From DATAXI01 sp963756185 (GTDB taxonomy: Bacteria > Verrucomicrobiota > Verrucomicrobiia > Chthoniobacterales > Chthoniobacteraceae): a DNA stretch of 64,000 nt. This document shows positions 37,167 to 45,693 of the stretch, piece after piece. The translations under genes and the position numbers were made by a program. The stretch is taken from assembly GCA_963756185.1 (NCBI GenBank), contig CAVWMS010000003.1, positions 62,001 to 126,000 of the forward strand, read 5' to 3'. Below the pieces are notes generated by a model. That model did not search any database and had not been told where the DNA came from. It worked only from the letters and a program-made list of their open reading frames with translations. Every line of letters starts with the position of its first letter. The first letter of the stretch is position 1.

Positions 37167-37513
37167 GCGTGAAGAGAAATCTCTTTCGCCAATATTAAAT
37201 TCGCTTTAGCGTCCGGCAGCACGGAGTAATCAGTGATGTCGATCCTTTTGTGCTGGTAGAATGCAATCAGTATTGCATTCTTGATGGTTGGATCTTCGAC
37301 AGTCGTCCAAATTTCATTGCTGGATTTCACAAATCTCCCATTGATCTGAAAGTAAATGTGGCCTGGCGCCAGGCGGAGGTAAGTGAGATATACATTCACC
37401 AAAGGTTGCAGTCTCGGCGTCGGATCGCCCTTGGCGTTGGGAGCAGCCGAACTCATGAGCGGTATCGCAAAGATGACCGCGAGGATTCGAAGTTTTTTGA
37501 TGATCTGGTTCAT
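37160..37513 (-). CDS. Small exported protein of unknown function
   Basis: 117 residues. Signal peptide ILAVIFAIPLMSSAA then a short mature domain (VYLTYLRLAPGHIYFQINGR, NEIWTTVEDPTIKNAIL). ATG at 37513 has AGGAGA 8 bases upstream, which decides the start. Lower G+C than the formate genes. The 3' end overlaps the carbonic anhydrase fragment by 7 bases, tail to tail. Confidence 0.6.
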   Translation of the reverse strand: MNQIIKKLRILAVIFAIPLMSSAAPNAKGDPTPRLQPLVNVYLTYLRLAPGHIYFQINGRFVKSSNEIWTTVEDPTIKNAILIAFYQHKRIDITDYSVLPDAKANLILAKEISLHAY

Positions 37514-37916
37514 CGGAATTGTTCTCCTACTGGTGTCCCTGTAAATTACATTCGACCCGGACTTTCCGGATTCGGTTCTCATAAGTCTGCCGTCATTTCT
37601 CATATGACATCTTGCCCCACACAAGCGACGTGGGCGTTTTCATCATCTTCTCTCACCTCGCGGTTCAGCAAGCCTTTTTTCCGGTTCTCACACGCTGTTT
37701 CCCTTGCCGCCCGGGAGGCGCCGTACCGCCGATGGCTCCCGGCGGGCCGGACGGATTACCTGCCCTGCCGCCCGCTCACCGAGGGAACGGAACCAATCCC
37801 GCTCGCAATCAGCGAATCCAAGCGAGAGGATTTGCCGCCGGAGCACGGTTTGCAGCAGGGGAAGGACTACCAGAGCGGGAAACTCCTGGCCCCCTCAAAC
37901 ACCCGTTACGAATTCA
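37514..37916. other. Intergenic region, no supported gene
   Basis: About 400 bases between the small exported gene and the ABC exporter gene. Plus-strand open frames here (one continuing from 37250) lack starts with ribosome-binding sites and show no motif, though the last ~60 codons before 37948 have protein-like composition. Nothing firm seen. Confidence 0.4.
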
Positions 37917-39740
37917 TCAACCTCGCGAGACCCAGGACGCAACCTTAATTCCGTTGGGGCCTGCCGCTTGTAAATACAGTTCCCGCAAAAGCCCGTCGCT
38001 TCGGAGCAACTCGGCCGGGCTTCCCTGATTCATTGCGCGACCCTTTTCCAGTTCAACGAAATTATCACAAAAGTTCAAAAGCCAATTGACATCATGATCC
38101 ACCACCACAACTGTTTTTCCCCGAACTGATTTCTGCAAGACCTCAAGAAGCCAAAATTTCTCATGGTTGTCAATTCCAGTAGTTGGCTCATCCAGAAATA
38201 CTATCATCGGATTCTTCAGAAGGCACCGGCTTAAGGCCAATACTTTCCGCTCTCCTCCAGAAAGCATCTTTCCGGCCATAAGATTGGCATCGAGAATATT
38301 GCGTCCGGCGTCTGGGAATTTTTCCATTAGAATCTTCAAAGCCCCAGTCCGTTCACAAACGTCAAGGATTTCCTCGTCGCTGGCTTCCGGCCGCGCTATC
38401 CGTAAGTTCTCCCGAATGGTGTCATCAAAGAATGCGGGAAACTGAGTCATCATCGAGATCTGTGTTCGAAGATAAGCTGCTGTGTACTCAGTCAACGGCC
38501 GTCCACCGAGCAGAATCTCGCCGGAATCGGGGTCGTAAAATCTGAGGACCAGCCGAAAAAGGGTCGTCTTGCCCGAACCCATTCTGCCCGCGAGTCCCGT
38601 TATCCGGCCCGATGGAAAGTCGCACGAGAGCCCCCTGTAAACCGAGCCTGGATTGCTTTTCTGATATGAAAAGTACACATCCCTTACGGCGACTCCATAA
38701 TCCGCCAGGCCGCCGGAGATCGTCCCGGTCTCGACATGCCTGTACTCCGGCGACTCCAAAACGCCAATCACACGTTCCAGGCTCGACCAATTCGTTGTCA
38801 CCATTAAGTAGGCCGCGCCGATTTGCTGGAAGGGACCAATCGCAAGCGGGGCCAAGCTGATAATAGCGACAATGCCACCGGCCTGGGTTCCCGGAGACAA
38901 CAATGCCCAAGCCATTAACGCTATCGTAACAAGGGCTCCCGGCGCCTGGCCCATCACATTGATTGTTCCAATGACGATCGATTGGCGCAGCCCCGCTTCC
39001 AAAAACTTATCCAGTCCCGCGGAGAATTTCCGCTGAAATATCGACTCCGCATTCATCACCTGGATTTCTTCCGGGGATTGAGCGGCCCCATTCACGAGCG
39101 AGGACAGGTATAGCATCCTGATCTGGAGATTTCCCGATACTCCCCGAAGACGCGCACCGAAGACCGTCACCATATAATTGCCGATGAGGGCGGCTAAAAT
39201 TATGGCGATGGGAATACCGATTTGCTTTCCTGGAAATTGACTGAATAACATGGAGCACGCGCTAATCGAAAGCAGCACGTTGAGCACAGGATCAATCAGC
39301 GCCTGCCGAAGGACCATGCTGCCTTCAATGGTCATCTGGTTCACCAGACTCTGCAGTTTTCCCGGATCGTTTAAATGAAAGTACGCCAGTGGCTGTTCCA
39401 TCACGCGCTGGAACGTTCGTGATCGAATATAATTCGCCAACCTGCCGTCGATCATCGCCTGAATATACTGGCTTAGAATTGGCAGCAAAATGCTCGCCAG
39501 CAGCAGGAAAATCCAAGAAAACAGCATCTCCGATAATCCGCCGGCGCGTTTGGACAGACCTTGAACGATCTGGCTTTGCAACAAACCCGCCTTTCGCGCG
39601 GCATAGCCGCCGCAGAAATATACAACTGCATAGAAGCCAACGAGTCCGGACTGTTTCCGGAGCATGTAGATGCCAAAACACGAGAACTTCCAATACGTGA
39701 GCCGGAACTCGCCAGAGGCGCTCGTTTGTCCGGCGTTCAT
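37917..39740 (-). CDS. ABC exporter, fused membrane and ATPase domains
   Basis: 607 residues. Six-helix type I exporter domain (~20-330), then an ATPase with Walker A GRMGSGKTT, signature LSGGERKVLALSRCLL, Walker B MIVFLDEPTTGID and H-loop VVDHD. Half-transporter that should dimerise. Its peptidase C39 domain is absent, so substrate trimming must come from another protein, plausibly the subtilase encoded two genes upstream. ATG overlaps the stop of the small-protein gene by 4 bases (ATGA), placing it as the last gene of a seven-gene operon. Substrate unknown; small Cys-containing proteins of the operon are candidates. Confidence 0.85.
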   Translation of the reverse strand: MNAGQTSASGEFRLTYWKFSCFGIYMLRKQSGLVGFYAVVYFCGGYAARKAGLLQSQIVQGLSKRAGGLSEMLFSWIFLLLASILLPILSQYIQAMIDGRLANYIRSRTFQRVMEQPLAYFHLNDPGKLQSLVNQMTIEGSMVLRQALIDPVLNVLLSISACSMLFSQFPGKQIGIPIAIILAALIGNYMVTVFGARLRGVSGNLQIRMLYLSSLVNGAAQSPEEIQVMNAESIFQRKFSAGLDKFLEAGLRQSIVIGTINVMGQAPGALVTIALMAWALLSPGTQAGGIVAIISLAPLAIGPFQQIGAAYLMVTTNWSSLERVIGVLESPEYRHVETGTISGGLADYGVAVRDVYFSYQKSNPGSVYRGLSCDFPSGRITGLAGRMGSGKTTLFRLVLRFYDPDSGEILLGGRPLTEYTAAYLRTQISMMTQFPAFFDDTIRENLRIARPEASDEEILDVCERTGALKILMEKFPDAGRNILDANLMAGKMLSGGERKVLALSRCLLKNPMIVFLDEPTTGIDNHEKFWLLEVLQKSVRGKTVVVVDHDVNWLLNFCDNFVELEKGRAMNQGSPAELLRSDGLLRELYLQAAGPNGIKVASWVSRG

Positions 39741-40045
39741 GAGCGCCTTTTTTTCCCGTTCTTTCCGTTACGGGCGTCGTGAGAATCGCGCCGCATTTCC
39801 GCCGCGATATTATCCGGCTCCAGCGCATTTGCCGCTCGCGACCACGGCGCTGCAATGGCAATGCCGCAGTTCTCTTGGTTTCGCCGATCCACCACTTCGT
39901 CAGAAAGCAGCTCCCGCCCGGTCAGTTCGCGACATGTCCAGTGATCGAATGAGTCGGAGCATTCCAGCGCCATCGAGTCAGACAATGATTTCCGGACGGG
40001 AATGTCAAGTTCCCGAGCCCAATCCCGGACAGTTTGGGATATCAT
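39737..40045 (-). CDS. Small Cys-containing protein of the subtilase/exporter operon
   Basis: 102 residues from ATG 40045, which has GAGGGGG just upstream; an upstream in-frame ATG at 40096 lacks a ribosome-binding site. It starts MISQTVRDWARELDIPVRKS, has Cys at about 29, 38 and 60 (LECSDSFDHWTCRELTGREL) and ends in a strongly basic tail (NGKNGKKRRS). No family recognised. It lies between the subtilase and the exporter and its stop overlaps the exporter start, so it could be an exported or processed substrate, or an adaptor. Confidence 0.5.
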   Translation of the reverse strand: MISQTVRDWARELDIPVRKSLSDSMALECSDSFDHWTCRELTGRELLSDEVVDRRNQENCGIAIAAPWSRAANALEPDNIAAEMRRDSHDARNGKNGKKRRS

Positions 40046-40155
40046 AAACCCCCTCGATATATTGCCCGTTTCATCGTCATCTCCCTGGACTTTCATGGGC
40101 GGGTTCTCATGCCATTGCGTCAGTTGGGACTGGCCCGCCAGGACCCCACTTCGGG

Positions 40156-40986
40156 TCAGCCGTTCGTCACCTTCATTTCCGGAGTCCAGCGTGAGGCCAC
40201 CTCCTGCAGAAGCGCCTTTGCCACGGGCGGCTTCAGACCTGGATAAACTGACAGCAGCCGCGCCAGCATGCCCGTCACGTGCGGCGCCGCAAAACTGCTT
40301 CCGCTTTCCTTCCCTTCTCCCCGGCCATCCGTATAACATACCTCAATATTGACACCTCGTGCGGCGAATTCAACCATGTGAGGCGGCGTATCCAGGTTCG
40401 ACTTTTGCCAGCGAAAAAGTAATTCGTCGCTCTCTATGTTCGCCATATTAACAGTTATAACGCTCGAGAAGCTGGCAGGCCACTCAAGCTCCCAGTATTT
40501 TTGATTGTTACATGCACTAACAACGTGAACACCCCGACAATATGCGTAATCAATCCACGGTTTGAAATAGGCTATTGCGTTCGTCGTGGCCTTGATCCCT
40601 ATGCTGCAATTGAGGATATGATAACCTCTTCTGCAGGCGTGCAGGGCGGCCTCACTAACGACGGCCGGCTTACATTGGGCCACTCCATAGACGTTGTTCA
40701 GTATTCGATAATTGCCAATCTGAGCCTCTGGAGCAATGCGATGGAGGATACCGGCAACCGCCGTCCCATGTCCCAGCACATCAACACCCCTTCCGTATGT
40801 ACGCTGGATCACCCCAGTTGCCGATAGCTGGAATGCGATATCGTCCAACAAGCGCATCCGATTCAGCTTCGGGTGCGAAATTTCTATACCCGAATCAAGT
40901 ACCGCAATCTTAATCCCCCTCCCCGTTCCCACCCGGAGGGCCTCCGCCGCCTGCTCTGGTGAAATCCAGGTGGAACGATGATTCAT
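40156..40986 (-). CDS. Subtilase (S8-family serine peptidase)
   Basis: 276 residues, a bare S8 domain with no signal peptide. Catalytic triad: Asp31 (KIAVLDSGIEISHP), His73 (VLGHGTAVAG) and Ser231 (SGSSFAAPHVTG), with the oxyanion Asn in VVSACNNQ. Cytoplasmic subtilases of this compact kind occur in peptide-maturation clusters such as the cyanobactin pathway (PatA/PatG); that role here is inference. ATG 40986 overlaps the upstream gene by 4 bases (ATGA). Confidence 0.85.
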   Translation of the reverse strand: MNHRSTWISPEQAAEALRVGTGRGIKIAVLDSGIEISHPKLNRMRLLDDIAFQLSATGVIQRTYGRGVDVLGHGTAVAGILHRIAPEAQIGNYRILNNVYGVAQCKPAVVSEAALHACRRGYHILNCSIGIKATTNAIAYFKPWIDYAYCRGVHVVSACNNQKYWELEWPASFSSVITVNMANIESDELLFRWQKSNLDTPPHMVEFAARGVNIEVCYTDGRGEGKESGSSFAAPHVTGMLARLLSVYPGLKPPVAKALLQEVASRWTPEMKVTNG

Positions 40987-41588
40987 AACCCTGTCAAAGC
41001 AAAGATCAACCGATGTTCGATCATCTTCCCAAGCAGCACGGAACCTTCGCTCAGCACGACGGGGAACGAGCTGTCGGGAGGAACGGCATCCGGTTTCCCC
41101 CCTGGAGCATACCTTACCAGGCTCAAAACCCCGACGCATTGATCGAATGCGATTACCGGCGCGGCAGCCATAATAACCACTTGTCGCCCGCGCCGCAATT
41201 CAAGGTTTGACCATTCCGCAACTCGCAAATCCCTGGCAGCGCCCGCCTCATCGCGGAGACTCGAAAAAACCCTGCTGGGAAGCCCCGCTTCACGGCTCGC
41301 GATAACAATATCCAACACCTCCGATTCTGGAGCCTGCGATGTCCACGCCACGCGAAACGGGCCACTGTCGGGTTTGCGCCATAGCAATACTTCGGCGGAA
41401 TTATCCCGTCCCATTCGTGACACCAAATCCAGGATTGGGCCCGAGATAAAACCGCCCAGACGGGTCGAGCATACTTCTCTTACCAGAAGCGTCAGGCGGG
41501 ACTTGAGAAGGCGTCCAAGCGTCTCCATCTGCTCGTCCGGAACAATGGGAGGAATATTTTGGGAACCGCCATGCGGGGAATTATTCAT
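40983..41588 (-). CDS. GAF-domain-like protein of the subtilase operon
   Basis: 201 residues, soluble. After ~25 residues a GAF-like fold can be traced: LTLLVREVCSTRLGGFISG, AEVLLWRKPDSGPFRVAWTS, GLPSRVFSSL, VIMAAAPVIAFDQCVGVLSL. No ligand-binding or output motif is obvious. 4-base overlaps on both sides with the TPR/cyclase-like gene and the subtilase gene show coordinated synthesis. Probably a sensor subunit; ligand unknown. Confidence 0.6.
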   Translation of the reverse strand: MNNSPHGGSQNIPPIVPDEQMETLGRLLKSRLTLLVREVCSTRLGGFISGPILDLVSRMGRDNSAEVLLWRKPDSGPFRVAWTSQAPESEVLDIVIASREAGLPSRVFSSLRDEAGAARDLRVAEWSNLELRRGRQVVIMAAAPVIAFDQCVGVLSLVRYAPGGKPDAVPPDSSFPVVLSEGSVLLGKMIEHRLIFALTGL

Positions 41589-43474
41589 GGGAATCGTATG
41601 CTAAAAACGCGGTCCACCGCCGCATTATTATATTGGATCGTACCTACATACTCGAAATGATAATCTTGAATAGCCTCGAGAGCGCAGAGCATCGTGAACG
41701 ATTCGGTAGCGCAAATTACCCCCGGTGGAGTACCCCGCGCAACCCTCGCACCTCGCGTCAACGTGCTGCCTTCGTGGGTATATTGGTTGAGCACGCGGTT
41801 CACCATGATTTGGACGGGTCCAGCATTGAGACATATGGATGGCAGTTGGAGACTCGCCCCTGCCCCCGTCGGCGTCTTCACTTCTTTAATCGCCGTCAGC
41901 ACTTCCGCGGCAAACATGCCTGCCGCCAACAAAGAATCGAAAACGAAGGCATAATCGGCTCCAAATCCGAACCGATTTACCGGCGCATAATCCGAGGTCG
42001 CCATGATATTCGCGATCGTCTCCAGAATCGTTTCGTCGAAAACCGCGAAATCTGCCTCGTGAAAGCTGTAGTAATTTGGGAAATAGAAATTTAAGATACT
42101 GCAAACAGCAGTCTGATAACCTTTCCCCATCGGACGCGCCGTTTCGATTCGGTCAAAAGGAACAGGAGTTGGTTCATCACTCTCATTTCCAACCTGCAGA
42201 ACGCTCAACTTCGTCGGATGAATGATGGTCGTCGGGATTTTAGCCCGGCGCCATGCACTTACCGTGTCAGCTGTCCCGCCACGTCCATCTCCCGGATTCC
42301 CGTCCCATACGGCGAGCGCCGCAATCTGCAGATTTAGAAGTTTCCCACGAAATACCGCTTCCGCCGCCAACATTCGATTCGAGAAATCGTATGCAGAGCT
42401 CTTTTCATCTGCCGCGTCGTCGTTGACAATCGCGACCGAGGCTGCACTGGCGAGAGCAGATTTAAACCGGCTGACCCATCGCTCCCCGCCGGTCCGAACG
42501 CTGGTCTCTATAAACACTTCGGGCCCGAATGGAAGGACCACATGGCATTCCACCCCCGCGTCCCGCGCGGCTGATAAGAAGATGAGATCGGCGCCGCATG
42601 CCGCCGAACTGAAACTTATTCGTACGGCATTAGCAGCAATCCACTCAGCAATTTTTTCCTTCACCCTCTCTTCGAAGGGCTCAGGAAAACGCGGCACCGG
42701 GCGGTTTGGAGGATCAGCTACGTGGCCCACGAACACCGATACGCTGGCCCGAGGAAAGACACTGTCAAAACGGCTCTTGTTTCCATAGAGCTTTCCGGCC
42801 AGTTCCTCGCATCGCTTCCGGATCGAACACAAGTCGGCTATTGGACCCTGATAGGCCGAGCAGGCAATGCGGTACAATGAACGCGATTCGTCCTCTCGAC
42901 CCAGGATCAAGCATGCCTCGGCTCGCGTCGCCGCCGCGTCGGAAGTGTCAGCCTGCTGCTCCCCTGCCAGCACTTCCGCCGCGAGCCGTTTTGCCTCATC
43001 CGTAAGATCGAGGCTGAGCGCTGCCGCCGCGGCCCTGAGTCCACAATAGGAAGACTTTTCGAGCCTGTAACCTTCCAAGTACGAATTGTACGATTGCCGA
43101 AAATATTTGCCTTTATCCGCACTTTCCCGCGCAACGGACCCCAAATTCCTGTAAATTTCTCCAAATAATCCGAAAGTTTCGGCGTTGGGTGGCGCCGCGG
43201 CCCGGATCTGTTCAGCGATGCGCAACGCTTCCTCGGTCGAACCCAGCCTCGCGAGAGCAAGGGCTTTTTGCTTTAAAAACTCAATTTTCTCCGTACCCCC
43301 CAACCCCAATCCCTTTTCCACATATTCCAACGCAAGCAGATGATCGCCGGAACGGTTTGCCGCCTTTGCTTCCTCAATCAGCCTGGCCTCGTCATTTTGG
43401 CTCTCTTGAGGATTCACCGCAAGTAAGTATGGCGTCAGCGGACCCGAGCACCGAGACGGATTACCATAAACCAT
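41585..43474 (-). CDS. TPR (TRAFs-binding-like) / Rossmann SLOG-like / degenerate class III cyclase protein
   Basis: 629 residues in three parts. Residues ~15-215: TPR-like helices (EEAKAANRSGDHLLALEYVE, LALARLGSTEEALRIAEQIR), similar to the TRAFs-binding region. ~230-400: a Rossmann-like domain (SVFVGHVADPPNRPVPRFPE, FSSAACGADLIFLSAARDAG, ECHVVLPFGPEVF), as seen in SLOG-type proteins. ~430-629: a class III nucleotide cyclase homology domain (FGFGADYAFVFDSLLAAGMF, LNAGPVQIMVNRV, GARVARGTPPGVICATESFT). The Asp residues that bind metal in active cyclases (usually F.D..GFS and GDG) appear replaced (ILNFYFPNY; FGFGAD), so it may bind but not cyclise nucleotides. ATG 43474 overlaps the upstream small gene by 14 bases. 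Confidence 0.65.
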   Translation of the reverse strand: MVYGNPSRCSGPLTPYLLAVNPQESQNDEARLIEEAKAANRSGDHLLALEYVEKGLGLGGTEKIEFLKQKALALARLGSTEEALRIAEQIRAAAPPNAETFGLFGEIYRNLGSVARESADKGKYFRQSYNSYLEGYRLEKSSYCGLRAAAAALSLDLTDEAKRLAAEVLAGEQQADTSDAAATRAEACLILGREDESRSLYRIACSAYQGPIADLCSIRKRCEELAGKLYGNKSRFDSVFPRASVSVFVGHVADPPNRPVPRFPEPFEERVKEKIAEWIAANAVRISFSSAACGADLIFLSAARDAGVECHVVLPFGPEVFIETSVRTGGERWVSRFKSALASAASVAIVNDDAADEKSSAYDFSNRMLAAEAVFRGKLLNLQIAALAVWDGNPGDGRGGTADTVSAWRRAKIPTTIIHPTKLSVLQVGNESDEPTPVPFDRIETARPMGKGYQTAVCSILNFYFPNYYSFHEADFAVFDETILETIANIMATSDYAPVNRFGFGADYAFVFDSLLAAGMFAAEVLTAIKEVKTPTGAGASLQLPSICLNAGPVQIMVNRVLNQYTHEGSTLTRGARVARGTPPGVICATESFTMLCALEAIQDYHFEYVGTIQYNNAAVDRVFSIRFP

Positions 43475-43691
43475 CTGGAACCGCTTCTGTTCGAATCATG
43501 AAATGATCGCCCAGGCAGTAAAGCCACGGCCGTCCCGCTCCCGTGAGCGCTTCTTCCGACGGCGCCCGGAATGTCAATTCCGGGTCCCCGGCCCGTACTT
43601 CCGCCTTCGCTTTCCGGTAGTACCGAGCATTCCATAATAAATCCACGCGCGCTACCTGGCGAAGGAAAAGCGCGGCGCGGCATTCAACCAC
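43461..43691 (-). CDS. Small protein 2 of the subtilase/exporter operon
   Basis: 76 residues from a GTG at 43691 (the frame is open for about 12 more codons upstream, so the start is unsure). Reads YYRKAKAEVRAGDPELTFRA and PWLYCLGDHFMIRTEAVPDG before ending LW-stop. The stop lies inside the next gene (14-base overlap), which supports it as a real, co-translated gene. No family recognised. Confidence 0.45.
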   Translation of the reverse strand: MVECRAALFLRQVARVDLLWNARYYRKAKAEVRAGDPELTFRAPSEEALTGAGRPWLYCLGDHFMIRTEAVPDGLW

Positions 43692-43730
43692 GCCACGCCC
43701 AAGGCGGTTGCGCTCAACACCTGCTGATTC

Positions 43731-43958
43731 TCAGACGTAGTTCAAGTGATGGCCAGCCCCACAAACAAACCAGGTATAGCCAGCGGGAATAAAAGCCTCC
43801 CAATCTCCAGCCCAACAGACATAAACCATTCCAGGGGACATTCGAGCGCTGACCTCACCCTCTGATTCCCCTTCACCGGGAGGCGGGCAGATGTATAGTG
43901 GTTTTTGAAGACTGGCGTCTTCGGGTTTCTTGCCTTTGATCGGATTTGCTTGTGACAT
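43731..43958 (-). CDS. Small Cys-containing peptide, first gene of the subtilase/exporter operon
   Basis: 75 residues. N-terminal half charged and Pro/Glu/Gly-rich (KGKKPEDASLQKPLYICPPP, GEGESEGE); C-terminal half aromatic and Gly-rich with Cys48 and Cys66 (VYVCWAGDWEAFIPAGYTWF, then VCGAGHH), plus Cys24. ATG 43958 has a near-perfect Shine-Dalgarno GAGGAGAA (43964-43971) and a promoter 55 bases further up, implying high expression. The leader-then-hydrophobic-core layout is what RiPP precursors and small exported peptides look like. That role is inference; no family is recognised. Confidence 0.6.
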   Translation of the reverse strand: MSQANPIKGKKPEDASLQKPLYICPPPGEGESEGEVSARMSPGMVYVCWAGDWEAFIPAGYTWFVCGAGHHLNYV

Positions 43959-44012
43959 GACTATTCTCCTCTTTTTTTTGTTTTCTGGCTTCCGAACGCC
44001 GGAATCCGACGC

Positions 44013-44041
44013 TTTCTAAATAGAATGGCCGTGGAGGTCAA
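44013..44041 (-). promoter_or_regulatory. Sigma-70-type promoter of the subtilase/exporter operon
   Basis: On the minus strand TTGACC (44036-44041), 17 bases, TAGAAA (44013-44018). Transcription would start near 44006, giving a leader of about 48 bases that carries the strong Shine-Dalgarno before the 75-residue gene. Confidence 0.5.
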
Positions 44042-44772
44042 GTGCTTTGCGGAAAAACTCAGGCAACGGCCCGAAAATATATTGCCCTACGATATTTCCA
44101 TGGGGTTAGGAAATCCCATTTTCAACGCATCGAATTTGAACGCTGATTTCCGGCGATTCGAAACTCTTATGGTCCTTTCTCGCAATTATGCTGGGATGGC
44201 GGCGCCAGTCTTCGGGTACCGACACCTCCGCCTCTTGCTTTGGGTGGGAATCATCCCGATCCAAAAGAAATGCCAGGAAAACCTCCATGCGGAGGCCGCG
44301 CTATTGCCTGCGGAACACGAAAATAATCGGCCCATAAGCCAATTGCGGGCGACCAGGGACATGCCTGGCTCCGGTTGACGCGCCTTCTCCTGGCGACATT
44401 CTCCGCTAAAGCCGCGGAGTTCTTCAGTGTCCCGTAGCCGCTTATCTACGACGAACAGGAGGGCACGAGGGTCAGAAGGATCAAGCTCCCTGGGAAACGG
44501 GAGTGCATTATGGGCGATGCTGAACTGGCAGGCGACTTGATCCAGAAGACAGAGCACTCAGGGGAAGTGACTCATGTCGTGCTAACCGAGGCGTGGCGTA
44601 TGGAGCTAATGGAGCGACGGCGCCGGGCGCTCTACGGAGAGTCGCAATGCGAGCGGCCAAGCCGGTGACAAGGCGCGGCCCCGGTGCCGCGTTGGTACGG
44701 GTTCGATACGGAACTGATCGGCGCGCGTCTGCGTAGTGCACTGCTGCGAACATCTGCGGAAATCGAGTGGGG
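44042..44772. other. Long intergenic stretch, no supported gene
   Basis: Open frames of 117 codons (plus, from 44025) and 123 codons (minus, 44186-44557) overlap each other; neither has a ribosome-binding site or a recognisable motif. Part of the minus frame (FPRELDPSDPRALLFVVDKR) looks protein-like, so an eroded gene or mobile-element relic is possible. Otherwise nothing seen. Confidence 0.4.
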
Positions 44773-44773
44773 T

Positions 44774-44820
44774 TGTTCCCGTTTCTGTTCCCGTTTCTGT
44801 TCCCGTTGACCCTGTTCCCG
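44774..44820. repeat. Short tandem repeat (TGTTCCCGTTTC)n
   Basis: TGTTCCCGTTTC at 44774-44785 and 44786-44797, then TGTTCCCGTTGA at 44798-44809 and a partial TGTTCCCG at 44813-44820. TTCCCGTTGACCC motifs are common beside REP-associated transposases; none is present here. Lies just downstream of the tRNA in its direction. Confidence 0.7.
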
Positions 44821-44859
44821 CTACCATTTTGGCCATTAAATCCTGATGAATACAGGGGA

Positions 44860-44933
44860 TGGAGCGGGTGAGGGGAATCGAACCCCCGTGTCCAGCTTGG
44901 GAAGCTGGCGTTCTACCATTGAACTACACCCGC
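44860..44933 (-). tRNA. tRNA-Gly (CCC anticodon), CCA encoded
   Basis: 74 bases. Acceptor GCGGGTG pairs with CACCCGC; anticodon arm CCAGC-TTCCCAA-GCTGG gives anticodon CCC, reading GGG glycine codons. The T arm carries GTTCGAT. The 3' CCA is present in the DNA (44860-44862). The discriminator base is T. Confidence 0.95.
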
Positions 44934-44976
44934 TTTTTTTACGGCTCGGATTGGGCCGTTTCGGAGACTCCGGGCT

Positions 44977-45675
44977 TCAATACCAGGAGATCACGTCGTC
45001 GGAGCCTTTGTACACCCCGTTGCCGTTGGCGCCAAGTTTTCCGTCGGGGCCGAGGCTGGCAGCAATGCAGCCGAACTGCAAGCCCGCTCCTCCGCCGGGG
45101 CCGTCGGTGGGCAGGTCGCTGTAGGTGAGGAAATAGGTGTGGACGTAGCCGTCATAGTCGGCGTCGATGTTGCAGATGTATTCGTTGCCCCAATAGTCGA
45201 CCCAATCGCCCATCTTGATGCTGTTGCCGTTGGGCGTCGTGCCGCCGGCCGCGCTGGCGAGGCCGTGGCGGGGCTGCGTGGGGCTTTGGGCCAGCGGCAC
45301 CTCGAGGTAGGAGGTCTGCCGCGTGTTGATGGAGAACGGCGTGGCGCCGGTGGAGAGCGGGGTGTTGGAAAGGTCGGGCCGCAGGATGTTGACGACGTCG
45401 GCTATGGGGTGTGCTTCGCCGGGGTTGCCATACTCGACATCGACGCCCGGGTGGCCGGCGAGGGAGGGATCGGTGGGGTAGACGCCGTAGTCGTTGTAGA
45501 AGGCCTTTACGGCCGTGACCAACTGGGTGACATCATGCTTCGCAGCCGTCCTTTCGCCTTGTCTCTTCGCCATTTCCACGGTGGGAATGAGGAGCGCCAT
45601 CAGGACGGCAATGATGGCGATGACCGTGAGAACCTCGATCAGCGTGAAGCCACGCCGCTGTGCCGGGGGGAGCAT
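44977..45675 (-). CDS. GspG-like type II pseudopilin
   Basis: 232 residues. Short basic leader then prepilin-peptidase site RRG^FTLIEVLTVIAIIAVLM with Glu at +5; the single helix is followed by the GspG-type C-terminal part, ending with repeated GxD segments (GGGAGLQFGCIAASLGPDGK). Such pseudopilins are assembled in the inner membrane into type II-secretion or type IV pilus-like structures; in Verrucomicrobia they occur in large paralogous numbers. Tandem with a close paralogue 18 bases upstream. Ends 43 bases before the tRNA. Confidence 0.85.
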   Translation of the reverse strand: MLPPAQRRGFTLIEVLTVIAIIAVLMALLIPTVEMAKRQGERTAAKHDVTQLVTAVKAFYNDYGVYPTDPSLAGHPGVDVEYGNPGEAHPIADVVNILRPDLSNTPLSTGATPFSINTRQTSYLEVPLAQSPTQPRHGLASAAGGTTPNGNSIKMGDWVDYWGNEYICNIDADYDGYVHTYFLTYSDLPTDGPGGGAGLQFGCIAASLGPDGKLGANGNGVYKGSDDVISWY

Positions 45676-45693
45676 GAGGTTAGTCCAGCATAA

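Noticed and set aside
37250..37948. 232-codon plus-strand frame across the small exported gene and the gap
   Set aside because: First half is antisense to a gene with a good ribosome-binding site; no start signal; only the last ~60 codons look protein-like.
44512..44667. Short plus-strand frame resembling an antitoxin (MGDAELAG...)
   Set aside because: No toxin partner, no ribosome-binding site, similarity too vague.
44940..44972. Hairpin ACGGC...GCCGT beside the tRNA as a terminator
   Set aside because: In the direction of the genes it is followed by A, not T, residues.
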